Origin: Streptococcus parasanguinis ATCC 15912
Lineage (GTDB): Bacteria; Bacillota; Bacilli; Lactobacillales; Streptococcaceae
Direction: 5' to 3'
Assembly: GCF_000164675.2 (NCBI RefSeq)
Contig: NC_015678.1
Span: 434,001 to 498,000, forward strand
Length of the DNA: 64,000 nucleotides
The notes under the pieces are model-generated. The model worked only from the letters and a program-made list of their open reading frames with translations, was not told the origin of the DNA and made no database searches. A program made the translations under genes and the position numbers. Positions within the stretch are counted from its first letter, which is position 1. The number at the start of each line of letters is the position of its first letter. Of this stretch, positions 1-8,906 are shown in pieces.

Positions 1-39
1 TTTATTCAATTTGCTTTGTTGTTGAGGTATAAGGGCTAG
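1..39 (+). CDS. Leucine leader peptide, C-terminal part (start lies before the window)
   Basis: The first frame reads F-I-Q-F-A-L-L-L-R-Y-K-G-stop, with three consecutive TTG Leu codons at 16-24 and TAG at 37-39. It is followed at once by mutually exclusive hairpins and then leuA. A short open frame with tandem Leu codons in front of a leucine operon is the classic leader peptide of translation-coupled attenuation, known for leu operons including that of Lactococcus lactis. The start codon must lie upstream of the window, so the full length is unknown. The frame and codons are seen directly; the role is inferred. Confidence 0.6.
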   Translation, partial: FIQFALLLRYKG

Positions 40-119
40 TGCAGAAGCATTAGTCCTGTTTGGCTTACCAAGCGGGCAAAAACATCTCGCTTGGTTGACC
101 GAGTGAGATGTTTTTCTTT
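33..119 (+). promoter_or_regulatory. Leucine operon transcription attenuator (competing hairpins)
   Basis: Three structures can be drawn. Hairpin 1 pairs 33-42 with 47-56 (10 bp, two of them G-T) and its 5' arm contains the leader stop codon. A possible antiterminator pairs 67-74 with 88-95 (8 perfect bp). The terminator pairs 79-88 with 105-114 and is followed by a T-run at 111-115. Bases 88-95 are used by both of the last two, so they exclude each other. A short hairpin (63-66 with 70-73) could sequester the antiterminator arm. The expected behaviour is that ribosome stalling at the Leu codons favours read-through into leuABCD. Confidence 0.65.
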
Positions 120-149
120 ATATCCACTACATAGAAATGAGGAGACCCT

Positions 150-1712
150 ATGCGTAAAGTTGAATTTTTAGATACCAGCCTTCGGGATGGTGAACAGACT
201 CCAGGAGTTAATTTCTCTATCAAAGAAAAGATTGCCATTGCTAAACAATTGGAGAAATGGGGCATTTCTGCTATTGAAGCAGGTTTTCCTGCAGCCAGTC
301 CTGATTCCTTCACTGCTGTTCAAGAGATTGCGAAGGTCTTAACCAAGACCGCCGTGACCGGTTTGGCCCGTTCTGTCAAATCAGATATTGATGCCTGCTA
401 TGAAGCTTTGAAGGATGCTAAGTATCCGCAAGTTCACGTCTTTATCGCAACCAGTCCGATTCACCGGGAGTTTAAACTCAACAAGAGCAAGGAAGAAATT
501 CTTGAAGCCATTAAAGAGCACGTTTCATATGCGCGTTCAAAGTTTGAGGTTGTGGAATTCTCACCAGAAGATGCGACACGGACGGAATTGGATTTCCTCT
601 TGCAAGTTGTCCAGACTGCGGTCGACGCAGGGGCTAGCTACATCAATATTCCTGATACAGTCGGTTTCACGACACCAGCAGAGTATGGCGCGATTTTCAA
701 ATACTTGATTGACCATATCAAGACGGACCGCGAGATTATCTATTCACCTCATTGCCATGATGATCTAGGAATGGCAGTGGCGAATAGCCTCGCTGCTGTC
801 AAAAATGGAGCCCGCCGTGTCGAAGGGACCATCAATGGGATCGGTGAACGGGCTGGAAATGCAGCGCTTGAAGAAGTAGCGGTCGCTCTTAATATTCGCG
901 AAGACTATTACCAGGTGGAGAGTCCGATTGTGCTCAATGAAACCATCAATACTTCTGAGTTGGTTTCTCGTTACTCCGGGATTCCAATTCCCAAAAACAA
1001 AGCGGTTGTTGGTGGCAATGCCTTCTCACACGAGTCTGGGATTCACCAAGATGGGGTCCTTAAAAACCCGCTTACCTATGAAATCATCACACCTGAGTTG
1101 GTGGGTGTCAAGAGCAATAGTCTCCCTCTTGGAAAATTGTCTGGTCGTCATGCCTTTGTCGAAAAATTGCATGAGTTGGGACTGGAATTCACAGAAGAAG
1201 ACATCAAGCCATTGTTTGCTAAATTCAAATCTTTGGCAGACAAGAAACACGAAATCACAGATGCCGATATCCGCGCCCTTGTTGCCGGTACTGCAGTGGA
1301 AAATCCAGAAGGATTCCAATTTAATGACCTCCGCTTGACAACCAATGAAGACGAAACGATTACAGCAGCAGTTAGCCTCAGCAATGAAGAAGGGGAAGTT
1401 CTTGAGTTCCTTGCCAATGGTCAAGGGTCGGTGGAAGCGATCTTTAATGCGATTGATAAATTCTTCAACCAAACTGTTCGCTTGACCTCTTATAATATCG
1501 ATGCGGTGACAGATGGGATCGACGCCCAAGCCCGTGTCTTGGTATCGGTGGAAAATGTCGATACAGATACGATCTTCAATGCCTCTGGTTTGGACTTCGA
1601 CGTATTAAAAGCCTCTGCCATTGCTTATATCAATGCCAACACGCTGGTTCAAAAAGAGAATGCGGGTGAAATGGGACGAGCTGTCTCCTACCGGGATCTT
1701 CCACAAGCCTAA
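150..1712 (+). CDS. leuA: 2-isopropylmalate synthase
   Basis: Condenses acetyl-CoA with 2-oxoisovalerate, the first committed step of leucine synthesis. The 520-residue length is normal for the family. The N-terminal HMGL-like TIM barrel carries LRDGEQTPG near residue 11 and the metal-binding H-C-H-D-D segment at 201-205. The C-terminal third (about 390-520) is the LeuA dimer domain used for leucine feedback. The ATG at 150 has AGGAG at 140-144. It is first in a tight leu operon, with 12 bp to the leuB ATG chosen here. The attenuator just upstream suggests control by charged tRNA-Leu. Confidence 0.97.
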   Translation: MRKVEFLDTSLRDGEQTPGVNFSIKEKIAIAKQLEKWGISAIEAGFPAASPDSFTAVQEIAKVLTKTAVTGLARSVKSDIDACYEALKDAKYPQVHVFIATSPIHREFKLNKSKEEILEAIKEHVSYARSKFEVVEFSPEDATRTELDFLLQVVQTAVDAGASYINIPDTVGFTTPAEYGAIFKYLIDHIKTDREIIYSPHCHDDLGMAVANSLAAVKNGARRVEGTINGIGERAGNAALEEVAVALNIREDYYQVESPIVLNETINTSELVSRYSGIPIPKNKAVVGGNAFSHESGIHQDGVLKNPLTYEIITPELVGVKSNSLPLGKLSGRHAFVEKLHELGLEFTEEDIKPLFAKFKSLADKKHEITDADIRALVAGTAVENPEGFQFNDLRLTTNEDETITAAVSLSNEEGEVLEFLANGQGSVEAIFNAIDKFFNQTVRLTSYNIDAVTDGIDAQARVLVSVENVDTDTIFNASGLDFDVLKASAIAYINANTLVQKENAGEMGRAVSYRDLPQA

Positions 1713-1724
1713 GAGGAAATGAAC

Positions 1725-2762
1725 ATGACAAAGAAAATTGTAACACTTGCAGGAGATGGGATTGGCCCTGAGATTATGGCAGCTGGACTAGAGGTTCTCG
1801 CTGCCGTTGCTCCAAAAATTGGCTTTGATTATAGCCTAGAAGACAAACCTTTTGGGGGTGCTGGGATTGATGCCGCTGGCCACCCACTTCCTCAAGATAC
1901 TCTAGAAGCAGCTAAAGGAGCGGATGCTATTCTTCTTGCAGCCATCGGGAGTCCTGAGTATGACCATGCTCCTGTTCGTCCAGAACAAGGTTTACTCGCT
2001 ATTCGCAAGGAATTAAATCTTTTTGCAAATATTCGCCCTGTACGGATTTTTGACGCCTTGAAACACCTGTCTCCTTTGAAACCAGAGCGTATCGAGGGTG
2101 TCGACTTCGTGGTTGTGCGTGAATTGACAGGTGGGATTTACTTTGGAGAGCATATTTTGAAAGAAGATACAGCGCGCGATATCAATGATTACAGCGCAGA
2201 AGAAATCCGTCGGATTATGCGCCAAGCCTTCAAGATTGCTCAAGGACGTGGCAAGAAAGTGACCAGTATCGATAAGCAAAATGTCCTTGCAACGTCTAAA
2301 TTGTGGCGCCAAGTAGCAGAAGAAGTTGCCAATGAATTTCCAGATGTGACCTTAGAGCACCAGCTTGTAGACAGTGCAGCCATGATTATGATTACTAATC
2401 CAGCTCGCTTTGATGTCGTCGTAACAGAAAATCTATTTGGAGATATCTTATCGGACGAATCGAGTGTCCTTCCTGGAACACTAGGCGTGATGCCGTCTGC
2501 CAGTCATTCTGACAAAGGACCAAGTATGTACGAACCGATTCATGGTTCAGCACCAGATATTGCTGGTAAAGGTATTGCCAATCCGATTTCCATGATCCTC
2601 TCCGTTTCCATGATGCTCCGAGACAGTTTTGGAGAAACAGCAGGTGCAGAAATGATCGAAGAAGCGGTCAATCAAACCTTGAATCAGGGGATTTTAACCC
2701 GAGATCTAGGTGGTCAGGCTTCGACTGCAGAGATGACAGCAGCTATCATAAGGAATCTCTAA
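1725..2762 (+). CDS. leuB: 3-isopropylmalate dehydrogenase
   Basis: NAD-dependent oxidative decarboxylation of 3-isopropylmalate, the third leucine step, in the cytoplasm. The N-terminus has the family GDGIGPE motif. The isocitrate/isopropylmalate dehydrogenase signature around NLFGDILSDE and the downstream GSAPDIAGKGIANP are intact. I chose ATG 1725 over the in-frame ATG at 1719 because AGAGGA at 1712-1717 then has a 7-nt spacer; the other start would abut it. The product is 345 residues. The stop is separated from the next start by one base, so translation is probably coupled. Confidence 0.96.
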   Translation: MTKKIVTLAGDGIGPEIMAAGLEVLAAVAPKIGFDYSLEDKPFGGAGIDAAGHPLPQDTLEAAKGADAILLAAIGSPEYDHAPVRPEQGLLAIRKELNLFANIRPVRIFDALKHLSPLKPERIEGVDFVVVRELTGGIYFGEHILKEDTARDINDYSAEEIRRIMRQAFKIAQGRGKKVTSIDKQNVLATSKLWRQVAEEVANEFPDVTLEHQLVDSAAMIMITNPARFDVVVTENLFGDILSDESSVLPGTLGVMPSASHSDKGPSMYEPIHGSAPDIAGKGIANPISMILSVSMMLRDSFGETAGAEMIEEAVNQTLNQGILTRDLGGQASTAEMTAAIIRNL

Positions 2763-2763
2763 G

Positions 2764-3042
2764 ATGACTTGGAGAGATCGCTGTTTAATGGTCATTGCTC
2801 TTTGGAATGGTATGGTCTTTCTGACCTATGGATTAGATAAACGAAAAGCTATCCAAAACAGGTGGCGGATTCCTGAAAAGGTCCTCTTACTTGAGAGCTG
2901 GCTGCTTGGTGGATTCGGAGCTCTTCTAGGTGGGCATCTCTTTCACCACAAGGTACGGAAATGGTATTTCCAAGCCACCTGGTGGATGAGTAGCCTTCTC
3001 TTAGCAGGTGTCCTCTTTCTAATCCTTCAATGGATTCCCTAG
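2764..3042 (+). CDS. DUF1294 small membrane protein inside the leu operon
   Basis: A 92-residue protein with a hydrophobic N-terminal segment, a basic YGLDKRKA stretch, a WRIPE motif and two further hydrophobic segments, as in the DUF1294 family. Its function is unknown. It starts one base after the leuB stop and ends 24 bp before leuC, so it is part of the leu transcript. From memory, related streptococci also carry a DUF1294 gene at this place, which would make it a conserved passenger and not a random insertion. A role in leucine or branched-chain keto acid handling is only a guess from position. Confidence 0.85.
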   Translation: MTWRDRCLMVIALWNGMVFLTYGLDKRKAIQNRWRIPEKVLLLESWLLGGFGALLGGHLFHHKVRKWYFQATWWMSSLLLAGVLFLILQWIP

Positions 3043-3066
3043 CAAGAAGATAAATGGAGAAAGACG

Positions 3067-4449
3067 ATGAGTGGAAAATCTATCTTTGATAAACTTTGGG
3101 ACCGCCACGTGATTACAGGAGTAGAAGGGCAACCCCAACTCATGTATGTGGACCAACACTATATCCACGAAGTGACGAGTCCCCAAGCCTTTCAAGGATT
3201 ACGGGATGCAGGACGCAAGGTTCGACGACCCGATTTAACCTTTGGAACCTTTGATCACAATGTTCCAACGGTCAATATTTTTGATATCCGAGATGTTATT
3301 TCAAAAGCCCAGATTGATAAATTAGCTGAGAATGTGGTGGAATTTGGGATTGATCATGCAGGTCACGGTTCTGCTAAGCAAGGAATCGTGCATATGATAG
3401 GCCCTGAAACCGGTCGGACCCAGCCAGGAAAATTTATTGTCTGTGGAGACAGCCACACCGCAACCCACGGAGCCTTCGGAGCCATTGCTTTTGGAATTGG
3501 AACCAGTGAAGTAGAACATGTCTTTGCCACCCAAACCATCTGGCAAGTCAAACCAAAGAAGATGTTGGTCGAATTCACAGGTACCCCACAAAAAGGGATC
3601 TATTCAAAAGATTACATCTTAGCTTTGATAGCGCGTTATGGTGTTGCGTGTGGAGTTGGTTATGTCGTAGAGTATCGGGGAGAAGCGATTGATCGCTTGA
3701 CCATGGAAGAACGGATGACCATCTGCAATATGTCGATCGAGTTTGGATCCAAAATGGGGATCATGAATCCAGATGAGACGACCTTTGACTACCTTCGGGG
3801 ACGCGAATGCGTGCCGAGTGATTTTGAGGCCGCAGTAGCTGACTGGAAGACTCTGGTCAGTGATGACGATGCCGTTTATGACAAGGTCATCCGCTTGGAT
3901 GTATCTGAACTAGCTCCGATGGTGACTTGGGGGACCAATCCTTCTATGGGAGTGGACTTTGAGACACCCTTCCCAGAGATTCGGGACATGAATGATGAAC
4001 GGGCTTATCATTATATGGATTTAGAACCTGGTCAAAAACCAGCAGACATTGAATTGGGCTATATCTTTATCGGTTCCTGTACCAATGCGCGTCTCAGTGA
4101 TTTAGAGCTAGCAGCCAAGTTTGTGAAAGGCAAAAAAATCGCGCCCAACTTAACAGCCATTGTCGTACCTGGCTCTCGTCCAGTCAAGCAAGCCGCTGAA
4201 AAGTTAGGCTTGGATCAAATCTTTATGGATGCAGGCTTTGAATGGCGTGATCCAGGTTGCTCGATGTGTCTCGGGATGAACCCAGACAAGGTGCCGGATG
4301 GCGTCCACTGTGCCTCTACTAGCAATCGAAACTTTGAAGATCGCCAAGGGTTTGGGGCCAAGACCCATCTCTGTAGCCCCGCTATGGCCGCTGCAGCAGC
4401 AATTGCTGGTCGCTTTGTCGATGTGCGCCAATTGCCAGAAGTCGAGTAA
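3067..4449 (+). CDS. leuC: 3-isopropylmalate dehydratase large subunit
   Basis: Isomerises 2-isopropylmalate to 3-isopropylmalate together with LeuD. The 460 residues match the bacterial LeuC length. The [4Fe-4S] ligands are visible as the cysteine in FIGSCTNAR and the pair in DPGCSMCLG. The [10 protein letters not shown] aconitase segment is present. GGAGAAAG precedes the ATG. It follows DUF1294 by 24 bp and precedes leuD by 11 bp, so the two subunits are made from one message. Confidence 0.97.
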   Translation: MSGKSIFDKLWDRHVITGVEGQPQLMYVDQHYIHEVTSPQAFQGLRDAGRKVRRPDLTFGTFDHNVPTVNIFDIRDVISKAQIDKLAENVVEFGIDHAGHGSAKQGIVHMIGPETGRTQPGKFIVCGDSHTATHGAFGAIAFGIGTSEVEHVFATQTIWQVKPKKMLVEFTGTPQKGIYSKDYILALIARYGVACGVGYVVEYRGEAIDRLTMEERMTICNMSIEFGSKMGIMNPDETTFDYLRGRECVPSDFEAAVADWKTLVSDDDAVYDKVIRLDVSELAPMVTWGTNPSMGVDFETPFPEIRDMNDERAYHYMDLEPGQKPADIELGYIFIGSCTNARLSDLELAAKFVKGKKIAPNLTAIVVPGSRPVKQAAEKLGLDQIFMDAGFEWRDPGCSMCLGMNPDKVPDGVHCASTSNRNFEDRQGFGAKTHLCSPAMAAAAAIAGRFVDVRQLPEVE

Positions 4450-4460
4450 AAGGGGGAATC

Positions 4461-5051
4461 ATGGAGAAATTTACCATTTATACAGGGACAACCGTTCCCT
4501 TGATGAACGATAATATTGATACCGACCAAATCCTCCCCAAGCAATTTTTGAAGTTGATTGATAAAAAAGGCTTCGGTAAGTACCTCATGTATGCTTGGCG
4601 CTACTTGGATGATCAGTATACCGAGGATCCAGATTTTATCTTTAACAAGGCAGAATACCGCAAGGCGACCATTTTGATCACTGGTGACAATTTTGGATCT
4701 GGTTCCTCTCGGGAACATGCCGCCTGGGCTTTGGCAGATTATGGCTTTACAGTCGTTATCGCCGGCTCTTTTGGAGATATCCATTACAATAATGAGCTCA
4801 ATAATGGCATGCTGCCGATTGTCCAACCGCTAGAGGTTCGTCAAAAATTGGCAAGTTTGAAGCCGACAGATCCAGTAACGGTGGATTTGGAAGAGCAGAA
4901 GATCATCTCGCCTGTTGGAGAGTTTCGCTTTGAGATCGATCAAGATTGGAAGCACAAATTACTCAACGGCTTGGATGATATCGGGATTACGCTTCGGTAT
5001 GAAGACTTGATCGCAGCTTATGAGAAGAACCGGCCAGCTTACTGGCAATGA
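4461..5051 (+). CDS. leuD: 3-isopropylmalate dehydratase small subunit
   Basis: The swivel-domain subunit that completes the isopropylmalate isomerase with LeuC. The 196 residues are typical. The substrate-binding loop [12 protein letters not shown] is intact, and the N-terminal [15 protein letters not shown] segment is characteristic. It is the last gene of the leu operon. No strong hairpin terminator is visible in the 98 bp before the next gene; a CodY-like box and a promoter for that gene lie there instead. Confidence 0.97.
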   Translation: MEKFTIYTGTTVPLMNDNIDTDQILPKQFLKLIDKKGFGKYLMYAWRYLDDQYTEDPDFIFNKAEYRKATILITGDNFGSGSSREHAAWALADYGFTVVIAGSFGDIHYNNELNNGMLPIVQPLEVRQKLASLKPTDPVTVDLEEQKIISPVGEFRFEIDQDWKHKLLNGLDDIGITLRYEDLIAAYEKNRPAYWQ

Positions 5052-5073
5052 TAAAATTGTATACCAAATTACG

Positions 5074-5119
5074 AATTTTCTGAAAATATATTGAAATTGA
5101 GACTAGTTTTTGATACAAT
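5074..5119 (+). promoter_or_regulatory. CodY-like box and promoter of the YrdC/YciO gene
   Basis: Positions 5074-5088 match the CodY consensus AATTTTCWGAAAATT at 14 of 15 positions. TTGAAA at 5091-5096 and TACAAT at 5114-5119 form a -35/-10 pair with a 17-bp spacer. The box abuts the -35, where bound CodY would repress. Sites were read by eye; binding is inferred. Confidence 0.55.
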
Positions 5120-5149
5120 ACTAAAAAGAATAGAAAAGGAAAGAGACTT

Positions 5150-5935
5150 ATGACAAAACACATTCAATGGGACGGACAACTTTCACAAGAAGGATTTGAT
5201 ATTTTGAAAGGAGAGGGTGGCTGTATCGTCTGCCCTACAAAAGTTGGCTACATCATCATGACCAGTGACAAGGCTGGATTGGAACGGAAGTTCGAAGCCA
5301 AAGAACGCAACCGTAACAAACCTGGTGTGGTTCTTTGTGGAAGCATGGATGAACTTCGTGCCCTTGCTCAATTGAATCCTGAAATCGAAGCCTTCTACCA
5401 AAAACATTGGGATGAAGATATTTTGCTTGGTTGTATCCTTCCATGGCGCGAAGATGCTTATGCAAAATTGCAAGCTTTCGGAGATGGACGTGAAGAACTC
5501 ATGACAGACGTTCGTGGAACCAGCTGTTTTGTCATCAAATTTGGTAAAGCTGGTGAGCAAATCGCCAAAGAAATGTGGGAAAAAGAAGGCAAGATGGTCT
5601 ATGCTTCATCCGCAAACCCTTCAGGGAAAGGAAACCGCGGGAAAGTCGAAGGAATCGGTGAGCGCATCGAAGGTGCTGTGGACTTGGTCATCGAAGCCGA
5701 CGATTATGTAGCTTCTATCCAGCCAGATAAGACCATTGAAACTCGCTATGAACAAGGTGTGATGGTTTCTATGGTGGATGCAGAAGGTAAACTCATCCCA
5801 GAACAAGGAGCAGGTAGCCGTTCTGTCAATACTTGTCCAGTCGTGATCCGTAAAGGATTGGATATCGATAAGATCATGATGCACTTATCCGATCATTTCA
5901 ACTCTTGGAACTACCGCCAAGGGGAATACTATTAA
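5150..5935 (+). CDS. Sua5/YciO/YrdC-family protein
   Basis: A 261-residue protein of the YrdC-like fold, the family that includes threonylcarbamoyl-AMP synthase (TsaC/Sua5, for t6A37 in tRNA) and the less defined YciO branch. The N-terminal region has GGCIVCPTKVGYI, corresponding to the substrate-binding strand and loop, and a central SSANPSGKGN segment fits the family SAN-SG motif. The length is longer than TsaC and shorter than Sua5, so I do not assign t6A synthesis firmly. It stands alone behind its own promoter and is followed by a terminator. Confidence 0.85.
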   Translation: MTKHIQWDGQLSQEGFDILKGEGGCIVCPTKVGYIIMTSDKAGLERKFEAKERNRNKPGVVLCGSMDELRALAQLNPEIEAFYQKHWDEDILLGCILPWREDAYAKLQAFGDGREELMTDVRGTSCFVIKFGKAGEQIAKEMWEKEGKMVYASSANPSGKGNRGKVEGIGERIEGAVDLVIEADDYVASIQPDKTIETRYEQGVMVSMVDAEGKLIPEQGAGSRSVNTCPVVIRKGLDIDKIMMHLSDHFNSWNYRQGEYY

Positions 5936-5942
5936 GAAACAG

Positions 5943-5972
5943 AAAAAGCATTCCATTTGGGATGCTTTTTTG
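5943..5972 (+). terminator. Terminator after the YrdC/YciO gene
   Basis: AAAAGCATTCC, an ATTT loop and GGGATGCTTTT form a hairpin followed by T residues, starting 8 bp after the stop codon. Confidence 0.75.
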
Positions 5973-6002
5973 TGAATGGATAAAAGATGGTATAATAGTG
6001 AC

Positions 6003-6080
6003 AAACGATGTTCCGAACAAGGAAGAAGCCGTTATTTGTAGCCCGATCAAAAAAACTAGAGCGCAGGCTCTAGTTTTTTG
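6003..6080 (+). ncRNA. Candidate small RNA between the YrdC/YciO gene and plsY
   Basis: An extended -10 (TG at 5988-5989, TATAAT at 5991-5996) stands in a gap with no plus-strand gene. Transcription from about 6003 would run about 75 nt to a strong hairpin (arms CTAGAG and CTCTAG) and T-run at 6051-6079. The predicted RNA can pair CAAA at 6002-6005 with TTTG at 6035-6038, and TTCC at 6011-6014 with GGAA at 6021-6024. No coding frame with a ribosome site fits. I recognise no Rfam family. Existence of the transcript is inferred from promoter and terminator. Confidence 0.45.
6049..6080. terminator. Bidirectional terminator between candidate RNA and plsY
   Basis: AAAAAACTAGAGC, GCAG and GCTCTAGTTTTTT form a hairpin with A- and T-runs on either side, so it can stop both strands. 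The plsY stop codon (6070-6072) lies inside the 3' arm. Confidence 0.8.
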
Positions 6081-6714
6081 GTTGTTGGTGGGTGATGTTC
6101 TTTCCCCAAGGGATGAGATTTTCTTTTTTCTCTTTGATCCGTTGGATATTGTCTTTGTGACGGAGAATGATCAAGGTCGCTAAGGCCAAGACAATGACTG
6201 TAAAAAGCGGATCATAACCGTGCAAGATCCATCCAGTCAAAGGGAGAAGGAGGACAGATAGAATGGCGAGTAGCGCAACGGTAACACTCGAAAACGAGAT
6301 CATACTGGTTAAATACAGGCTGGCTACAAAATACACAGCTAAAATTAGTAGTAGGATAGGCGAGAAGCCGAGTAAGACACCAGCACTTGTCGCCACTGCT
6401 TTTCCCCCCTTGAATCCAGCAAAAATTGGGAAAGTGTGGCCTAAAACAGCTAAGAGACCAAAGACCATCGGTGAGATCCCTTGAATTCCGAAGAAAGTCG
6501 GAAGGAGAACGGCTAAAGTCCCTTTTAAGAAATCAATCGCAAAGACGATGATCCCAGCTTTCTTCCCTAAAATCCGAAAGGTATTGGTCGTTCCTGTATT
6601 GCCCGAGCCATGTTCCCGTAAATTAATATGGAAAAAGATTTTCCCAATCCATAATCCCGAAGGAATGGAGCCTAATAGATAGGCTGAAATTAAAACACTT
6701 ATTTCTTTTATCAT
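6070..6714 (-). CDS. plsY: Acyl-phosphate:glycerol-3-phosphate acyltransferase
   Basis: Membrane enzyme that transfers the acyl group from acyl-phosphate to glycerol-3-phosphate, starting phospholipid synthesis. The three conserved loops are visible: GSIPSG, the GSGNTGTTN segment and [10 protein letters not shown]. About five hydrophobic segments are present. I start at ATG 6714 (MIKEIS; 214 residues) and not at an upstream in-frame codon at 6753. A TGT-TATAAT extended -10 ends exactly 6 nt before this ATG and there is no Shine-Dalgarno, so the mRNA is probably leaderless. It is divergent from parE. Confidence 0.95.
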   Translation of the reverse strand: MIKEISVLISAYLLGSIPSGLWIGKIFFHINLREHGSGNTGTTNTFRILGKKAGIIVFAIDFLKGTLAVLLPTFFGIQGISPMVFGLLAVLGHTFPIFAGFKGGKAVATSAGVLLGFSPILLLILAVYFVASLYLTSMISFSSVTVALLAILSVLLLPLTGWILHGYDPLFTVIVLALATLIILRHKDNIQRIKEKKENLIPWGKNITHQQPKN

Positions 6715-6838
6715 ACTTTCATTATAACAAAAAGCCATCAATAGAAAAAGCAATTTTTTGAGTTCATGTGTGACATCTGAAGAAAGTGCTCAGCCAGCAT
6801 TTTATACTGAGATATAGAAATCTCCATATAAAGAGAAA

Positions 6839-6854
6839 AAATTTTGCAAAATTT
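6839..6854. promoter_or_regulatory. Perfect 16-bp palindrome upstream of parE
   Basis: AAATTTTGCAAAATTT is perfectly self-complementary and lies 47 bp before the parE start, in the plsY/parE divergent spacer. It could be an operator or simply AT-rich symmetry. I recognise no regulator for it. Confidence 0.3.
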
Positions 6855-6901
6855 CCTAAAAAACTGTAATATAGAAAAGATGAACAAACAGGAGGTTCCT
6901 T

Positions 6902-8851
6902 GTGGCAAAAAAGGAAATCAATATTAATAATTATAATGACGATGCCATTCAGGTACTAGAAGGGTTAGATGCAGTCCGTAAACGTCCAGGAATGTATATC
7001 GGATCGACCGATGGAAACGGCTTGCATCACATGGTCTGGGAGATCGTTGACAATGCGGTTGATGAAGCCTTGTCTGGCTTTGGCTCACAAATCGATGTAA
7101 CCATCAATAAAGACGGTTCCCTATCCGTGGTAGACCAAGGACGTGGAATGCCGACAGGGATGCATGCTATGGGCAAACCAACCGTTGAGGTGATTTTTAC
7201 GGTCCTCCACGCCGGAGGGAAGTTTGGTCAAGGAGGTTATAAGACATCTGGAGGTCTTCACGGAGTGGGATCTTCTGTCGTCAATGCCCTTTCTAGTTGG
7301 CTTGAGGTAGAAATTACCCGTGATGGAGCTGTCTACAAACAACGCTTTGAAGATGGCGGGAAGCCTGTCACTACTCTTGAGAAGATAGGAACGGCTCCCA
7401 AGTCTAAGACAGGGACCAAGGTCACCTTCATGCCGGATCCAACCATCTTTTCAACGACGGATTTCAAATTTAATACCATTGCTGAGCGGATCAAAGAATC
7501 AGCCTTCTTGCTTAAGGACGTGACGCTGACGCTGACCGACCTCCGCAAGGAAGAAGACAACCATGTGGCCTTTCATTATGAAAATGGTGTCCAAGATTTT
7601 GTAGAGTACTTGAACGAAGATAAGGAAACTTTGACACCTGTTCTTTACTTTAGTGGTGAATCAGATGGTTTTCAGGTAGAAGTAGCCATGCAATACAATG
7701 ATGGTTACTCAGATAATATCTTGTCCTTCGTAAATAATGTCCGCACCAAAGATGGGGGAACCCACGAGACAGGTCTGAAGACAGCCATTACCAAGGCCAT
7801 GAACGACTATGCAAGAAAGACAGGACTTCTCAAGGAAAAAGACAAAAATCTGGAAGGATCAGACTACCGCGAAGGTTTGTCTGCCGTTCTTTCAATCTTG
7901 GTCCCAGAAGCTCATTTGCAATTTGAAGGGCAAACCAAAGACAAATTAGGAAGTCCCTTGGCTCGTCCAGTCGTTGATAGCATTGTTTCTGATAAATTGA
8001 CCTTCTTCCTCATGGAAAATGGAGAGTTGGCTTCTAATCTCATTCGTAAGGCTATTAAGGCCCGGGATGCGCGTGAAGCAGCTCGAAAAGCGCGGGATGA
8101 AAGCCGAAATGGCAAGAAGAGCAAAAAGGACAAAGGACTTTTATCTGGTAAATTGACACCAGCCCAGTCTAAAAATCCTAAGAAAAATGAACTCTATCTA
8201 GTCGAAGGAGACTCTGCTGGCGGTTCTGCCAAACAAGGACGGGACCGTAAGTTCCAAGCGATTCTCCCTCTTCGTGGGAAGGTTCTCAATACTGAGAAAG
8301 CCAATATGAGTGATATCCTCAAGAACGAGGAAATCAACACCATGATCTACACCATTGGTGCAGGAGTTGGGGCAGATTTCTCTGTGGAAGATGCCAACTA
8401 CGATAAGATCATTATCATGACCGATGCGGATACAGATGGTGCCCACATTCAAACCCTTCTCTTAACCTTCTTCTATCGCTATATGCGACCTTTGGTAGAA
8501 GCTGGACATGTCTACATTGCGCTTCCTCCTCTTTATAAGATGTCCAAAGGTAAAGGCAAGAAAGAAGAAGTGGCCTATGCTTGGACAGATAGCGAATTAG
8601 AGGAGTTGCGTCGGACCTTTGGCCGTGGAGCAACCCTCCAACGATACAAAGGGTTGGGGGAAATGAATGCGGATCAGCTTTGGGAAACCACCATGAATCC
8701 AGAAACTCGTACCTTGATCCGTGTCACCATTGATGATCTAGCTCGTGCAGAACGCCGCGTCTCTGTCCTAATGGGCGATAAGGCTGCCCCTCGCCGCCAA
8801 TGGATCGAAGATAACGTTAAGTTTACCTTGGAAGAAAATACGGTATTTTAA
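6902..8851 (+). CDS. parE: DNA topoisomerase IV subunit B
   Basis: ATPase subunit of topoisomerase IV, which decatenates daughter chromosomes with ParC. The 649 residues are family-normal. The GHKL ATPase signatures (IVDNAVDEAL, GGLHGVGSSVVNAL), the TOPRIM EGDSAGGSAKQGRDR segment with PLRGKVLN, and the metal-binding DADTDGAH are present. It starts at GTG 6902, preceded by a strong AGGAGG. It lies two genes upstream of parC with an adenylyltransferase-like gene between. Typical quinolone-region residues look wild type by eye. Confidence 0.97.
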   Translation: MAKKEININNYNDDAIQVLEGLDAVRKRPGMYIGSTDGNGLHHMVWEIVDNAVDEALSGFGSQIDVTINKDGSLSVVDQGRGMPTGMHAMGKPTVEVIFTVLHAGGKFGQGGYKTSGGLHGVGSSVVNALSSWLEVEITRDGAVYKQRFEDGGKPVTTLEKIGTAPKSKTGTKVTFMPDPTIFSTTDFKFNTIAERIKESAFLLKDVTLTLTDLRKEEDNHVAFHYENGVQDFVEYLNEDKETLTPVLYFSGESDGFQVEVAMQYNDGYSDNILSFVNNVRTKDGGTHETGLKTAITKAMNDYARKTGLLKEKDKNLEGSDYREGLSAVLSILVPEAHLQFEGQTKDKLGSPLARPVVDSIVSDKLTFFLMENGELASNLIRKAIKARDAREAARKARDESRNGKKSKKDKGLLSGKLTPAQSKNPKKNELYLVEGDSAGGSAKQGRDRKFQAILPLRGKVLNTEKANMSDILKNEEINTMIYTIGAGVGADFSVEDANYDKIIIMTDADTDGAHIQTLLLTFFYRYMRPLVEAGHVYIALPPLYKMSKGKGKKEEVAYAWTDSELEELRRTFGRGATLQRYKGLGEMNADQLWETTMNPETRTLIRVTIDDLARAERRVSVLMGDKAAPRRQWIEDNVKFTLEENTVF

Positions 8852-8906
8852 TTACTTTCTACTATAAAATAAATAAGCCGTAATGTAGAAATATTAAGGA
8901 ATCGAC

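Noticed and set aside
1..149. T-box riboswitch upstream of leuA
   Set aside because: No T-box AGGGTGGNACCGCG-type sequence or specifier stem is present; the Leu codon frame and competing hairpins fit leader-peptide attenuation better.
5905..6183. 92-codon plus-strand frame across the terminator region
   Set aside because: It begins inside the YrdC/YciO gene, runs through two terminators and has no ribosome site.
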